Origin: Syngnathus acus
Lineage: Eukaryota > Chordata > Actinopteri > Syngnathiformes > Syngnathidae
Assembly (NCBI RefSeq): GCF_901709675.1
Contig: NC_051107.1
Location: forward strand, 216,001 to 280,000
Length of the DNA: 64,000 nt
Direction: 5' to 3'
Part shown: positions 63,401-64,000 of the stretch, piece after piece
Position numbering within the stretch: the stretch's first letter is position 1
How the letters are laid out: each line of letters begins with the position of its first letter
Position numbers and translations under genes: made by a program
Notes under the pieces: model-generated
The model's input: the letters and a program-made list of their open reading frames with translations, nothing else
Database searches by the model: none
What the model was told of the DNA's origin: nothing

Positions 63401-63656
63401 GAAAAGCGATTTATCAAAAAGAAAAATCGATTAATTTGATAATTTTTAGTTGTCGATTCATCAATTTGTTGCATTACTGTATGTACATTAGCAAACTTTT
63501 TGCAACACTTGGTCTCTGTAGTATTAATTTCTTACACAATTTTCTTTTTATTGTAGGTCTTCAATGGGGATGCAAATGTAGAACCAATGTACATCAATTC
63601 CTGCACCCAAACACCACCTGAGTTTGCACCCACAGAAGATGACTCTCACACACTGG
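51244..63656 (+). CDS. caprin2: caprin2, caprin-2 (first fifteen coding exons)
   Basis: Spliced gene: exons 51244-51495 (ATG at 51259), 51593-51655, 51716-51802, 53879-54117, 54743-54825, 54963-55040, 55239-55276, 58306-58483, 61020-61061, 61137-61262, 61376-61460, 62043-62083, 62523-62618, 62929-63069, 63557-63656. The caprin homology region 1 is clear: YIEDGLICLKHKVRNLEKKK, HNLEFAKELHQTLGSLTQN, LQVQHLLNSVQQAHVKKDLL, DLLEGEEKTVAGS. Later FPKDPILRNKYLEDLMTKIH and SCTQTPPEF match caprin-2 rather than caprin-1. From family knowledge caprin-2 is a cytoplasmic RNA-binding protein of RNP granules that also promotes LRP6 phosphorylation in Wnt signalling; it ends in a C1q domain, which lies beyond 64000. 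The exon 7-8 junction is unresolved (phase mismatch). Confidence 0.9.
51593..51655 (+). CDS. caprin2: caprin2 exon 2
   Basis: Acceptor TTGCCGTAG, donor ATG|GTGAGT. Encodes LKLEHYKRCLACGETLNKDQ M, matching KLKLEDYKDRL...LNPDQ of the family. Confidence 0.9.
51716..51802 (+). CDS. caprin2: caprin2 exon 3
   Basis: Acceptor TTTTTAG, donor AAC|GTAAGA. Encodes AATEKYEQVVHNLEFAKELH then QTLGSLTQN, the most conserved caprin segment. Confidence 0.93.
51803..52640. other. caprin2 intron 3, first part
   Basis: No element with clear ends. 52280-52640 has AAGTTGAAACCGG words at 52370, 52512 and 52628, a loose repeat. Confidence 0.35.
52645..52950. repeat. degenerate ~30-bp repeat with GGCACTTCCGGTT core
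   Basis: About ten imperfect units of the type GGCACTTCCGGTTCAATTTG. Each contains CTTCCGG or a one-base variant, the core recognised by ETS factors. Confidence 0.7.
53131..53726. mobile_element. MITE with TACCGTATTTATTCTAATTA ends
   Basis: Inverted termini TACCGTATTTATTCTAATTA and TAATTAGAATAAATACGGTA; adjacent GGGCGAT words repeat at both ends. About 596 bp, non-coding, in caprin2 intron 3. Confidence 0.82.
53879..54117 (+). CDS. caprin2: caprin2 exon 4
   Basis: Acceptor CTTTGCAG, donor TGAG|GTGATT. Encodes a basic/acidic helix (KKAVKREKLARMEEEKKRLS), then MVLQVQHLLNSVQQAHVKKD and YLPAKHLNSLSQLATLLGVR. Long coiled coil characteristic of homology region 1. Confidence 0.92.
54118..54742. 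other. caprin2 intron 4, nothing recognised
   Basis: AT-rich intron without repeat family matches in this window. Confidence 0.4.
54743..54825 (+). CDS. caprin2: caprin2 exon 5
   Basis: Acceptor GCGTTTAAG, donor ACAT|GTACGT. Encodes LEEWMEEASVMYIDLLEGEE then KTVAGST. Confidence 0.9.
54963..55040 (+). CDS. caprin2: caprin2 exon 6
   Basis: Acceptor TTTTTTCCAG, donor CTAG|GTATGT. Encodes KLLKEEVTRLLKCKYFSCLP then SKATL. Confidence 0.9.
55239..55276 (+). CDS. caprin2: caprin2 exon 7
   Basis: Acceptor TTTGATAG, donor GAG|GTGAGG (strong). Encodes AKPKLTQPEVSKE. With this donor the exon ends in phase 0, which does not fit exon 8. A weaker donor five bases on (GAG|GTTGCA, exon end 55281) would fit. 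Confidence 0.8.
55308..55561. mobile_element. hairpin MITE
   Basis: Inverted arms TTGGGTTGAAACG...GTAAGGCT and AGCCTTAC...TTTCGACCCAA extend over most of its ~254 bp, including matching AAAAGAAAAAAAGA/TTCTTTTTCTTTT tracts. Starts 31 bp after caprin2 exon 7. Confidence 0.72.
55640..56072. repeat. short tandem duplications in caprin2 intron 7
   Basis: A ~64-bp unit (AACACTTTATGATCATGGGC) occurs at about 55680 and 55738. A second unit (GATCACACTCTAGTGC) occurs near 55933 and 56000. Confidence 0.6.
56500..57650. repeat. ~185-bp minisatellite inside the Tiggers
   Basis: Units begin AAGCTCCCTGCGCAC at about 56546, 56731, 57281 and 57466, that is, in pairs 185 bp apart, one pair in the outer and one in the inner Tigger. 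Same unit as 26520-26804 and 36334-37440. Confidence 0.82.
56973..57817. mobile_element. inner Tigger in composite
   Basis: Ends CAGTGGAGCCTCGGTTTTCG and AAAACCGAAGCTCCACTG, TA on both sides. Contains a decayed Tigger start region near 57155-57235 and minisatellite. Confidence 0.82.
58306..58483 (+). CDS. caprin2: caprin2 exon 8
   Basis: Acceptor GCTTTTCAG, donor CAG|GTAACA. Encodes HVNFLAQNYKEENDSPDYWD, FELSNEGVSPQAAAKTSWKG and AANLIPKVTGKCKSAGSRQ. It starts with one base of a split codon, so two bases must come from upstream. Confidence 0.82.
58531..59364 (+). mobile_element. MITE family A, complete copy without SINE
   Basis: Ends CCGTAATTTTCTATGTACAA and GGGAAATCACGGT, TA flanks. No tandem duplication and no SINE: the shortest A form in the window. 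In caprin2 intron 8. Confidence 0.82.
59563..60463 (+). mobile_element. MITE family A with captured SINE
   Basis: Ends ACCGTTTTTTTCCATGTATA and GGGAAAAAACGGT, TA flanks. The SINE (59705-59947) lies at the same internal site as in the 47484-50709 copy. Confidence 0.83.
59705..59947 (-). mobile_element. SINE captured in family A
   Basis: Minus-strand SINE, starting AAAGTCCCAATAATCGTCAC and ending GTATGACCCGGCCGGGTT, head-truncated at the same base as 49913-50155. Confidence 0.83.
60464..61019. other. caprin2 intron 8, remainder
   Basis: AT-rich; a 72-codon open frame at 60630-60848 has no splice signals or recognisable similarity. Confidence 0.4.
61020..61061 (+). CDS. caprin2: caprin2 exon 9
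   Basis: Acceptor TTTCTTCAG, donor ATT|GTGAGT; 14 whole codons, EKEKKVKTERNSKI. Recognised by splice sites and phase rather than by conservation. Confidence 0.75.
61137..61262 (+). CDS. caprin2: caprin2 exon 10
   Basis: Acceptor TCTTGGCAG, donor CAG|GTGGAA. Encodes SSPAFPKDPILRNKYLEDLM then TKIHGSFSFMQ, diagnostic for caprin-2 (family: LPKDPVLRKEKLQDLMTQIQ). Confidence 0.93.
61376..61460 (+). CDS. caprin2: caprin2 exon 11
   Basis: Acceptor CTGTCTAG, donor CTGG|GTAATG. Encodes DSLIDCESTSENGISRFKKE then QPEFSSPL. Confidence 0.85.
62043..62083 (+). CDS. caprin2: caprin2 exon 12
   Basis: Acceptor CCAACCAACAG, donor CAT|GTAAGC. Small exon encoding LKNSSDPLPKEMH; phases fit both neighbours. Confidence 0.82.
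62523..62618 (+). CDS. caprin2: caprin2 exon 13
   Basis: Acceptor CCATTCACAG, donor AAT|GTAAGG. Encodes STPLPIRLLDHNTRLTNGDQ then SLKSYELEISSN; low-complexity middle region of the protein. Confidence 0.82.
62929..63069 (+). CDS. caprin2: caprin2 exon 14
   Basis: Acceptor TATTCCTCAG, donor TCA|GTGAGT. Encodes TLVAESGKISPCNRMAPSIS, ISASEHTFSTPPARQTVTTV, QFHDIPS; serine/threonine-rich. Confidence 0.83.
63557..63656 (+). CDS. caprin2: caprin2 exon 15
   Basis: Acceptor TTTATTGTAG, donor CTGG|GTATGC. Encodes VFNGDANVEPMYINSCTQTP then PEFAPTEDDSHTL, matching the caprin-2 VFNVNA...STQTPP segment. Ends in phase 1; further exons lie past the window. Confidence 0.88.
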
Positions 63657-64000
63657 GTATGCCTCTGGTGGCTTTTAAAGGATAATTGAACCTAAAATGT
63701 TAGAGCTTTTTGCTATTAGTACAATGTGTGTAAATATAAGTATTGTTTTGTTTTTGTTTTTTTTTGTTTTTTTTTAAACGCCATATATTCTTTTTACTTT
63801 TGTGTGAAAAGATGTTAGCATGCAACTATCTGTCAATTGTGTGTTTACTGAGCAAATATTCAGCTATGACAAGCTACATATTCAATTGTATTCCATGTCC
63901 AAAAGAAACTAAATAAACCATGAACATAAATGTCATCATAAACTGCAATGCTGGTTTAATCAGATTCTGTCAAATATTTTAAGCGTAACACACATTTTGA
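63657..64000. other. caprin2 intron 15 (start)
   Basis: Continues past the window; no feature recognised. Confidence 0.45.

Larger units (their letters stand above)
61461..63556. other. caprin2 introns 11-14
   Basis: Apart from exons 12-14 this stretch is AT-rich with T runs (61830, 62430) and no recognisable element. It is the only part of the window nearly free of transposons. Confidence 0.45.

Overview
The window is a piece of a vertebrate, almost certainly teleost fish, genome. It holds parts of two ordinary host genes with small exons and GT-AG (twice GC-AG) introns. Both lie on the + strand, and almost everything around them is transposable-element sequence. Nothing suggests a bacterial or viral genome. 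Species cannot be fixed from the sequence alone; the repeat types (tRNA-derived SINEs with ATGG tails, Rex3/RTE-like and CR1/L2/Rex1-like LINEs, Tc1, Tigger/pogo, hAT, TA-flanked MITEs) are typical of fish.

Layout. 1-1,920: LINE, MITE and SINE debris in an intron. 1,921-24,968: the last eleven exons of a ttll12 orthologue (tubulin-tyrosine-ligase-like 12), from the middle of the protein to the stop codon, with a poly(A) signal about 40 nt after the stop. Its 11.9-kb intron (6,228-18,141) is filled by a 7.2-kb hAT unit that carries many other elements, followed by a degraded LINE. Another 4.5-kb intron is a MITE stuffed with SINEs, a Tc1 element and a Tigger element. 24,969-51,243: a gene-poor stretch dominated by one nested block (26,083-37,769), then LINEs, a (TG)n tract, a 774-bp tandem duplication, a second Tc1 copy, a (TATG)n tract, another hAT and a three-level MITE nest. 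51,244-64,000: the first fifteen coding exons of a caprin2 orthologue (RNA-granule protein caprin-2); its C1q-type 3' end lies beyond the window.

Most notable content. Between 26,805 and 36,324 lies a complete Foldback/Mutator-type transposon. It has a perfect 9-bp target duplication, long inverted arms made of ~145-bp tandem repeats (five units on the left, about eight on the right), and a minus-strand gene for a NOF/MULE-like transposase. That gene also has a C-terminal domain that looks like a ubiquitin-specific (C19) peptidase. The gene is cut by a chimeric LINE flanked by a 4-bp TTAA duplication; ignoring that insertion it is one open frame of about 1,013 codons. The Foldback element sits inside a ~185-bp minisatellite, inside a Tigger, inside a second Tigger, inside a hAT element. 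The same hAT-Tigger-Tigger composite, without the Foldback element, occurs at 56,081-58,091 with a perfect 8-bp hAT target duplication inside a caprin2 intron, so the nest has moved as a unit.

The two host genes are not functionally linked. They are neighbours on the same strand, and the elements mainly lengthen introns and spacers. All product names come from recognising protein motifs by eye; no database search was run.
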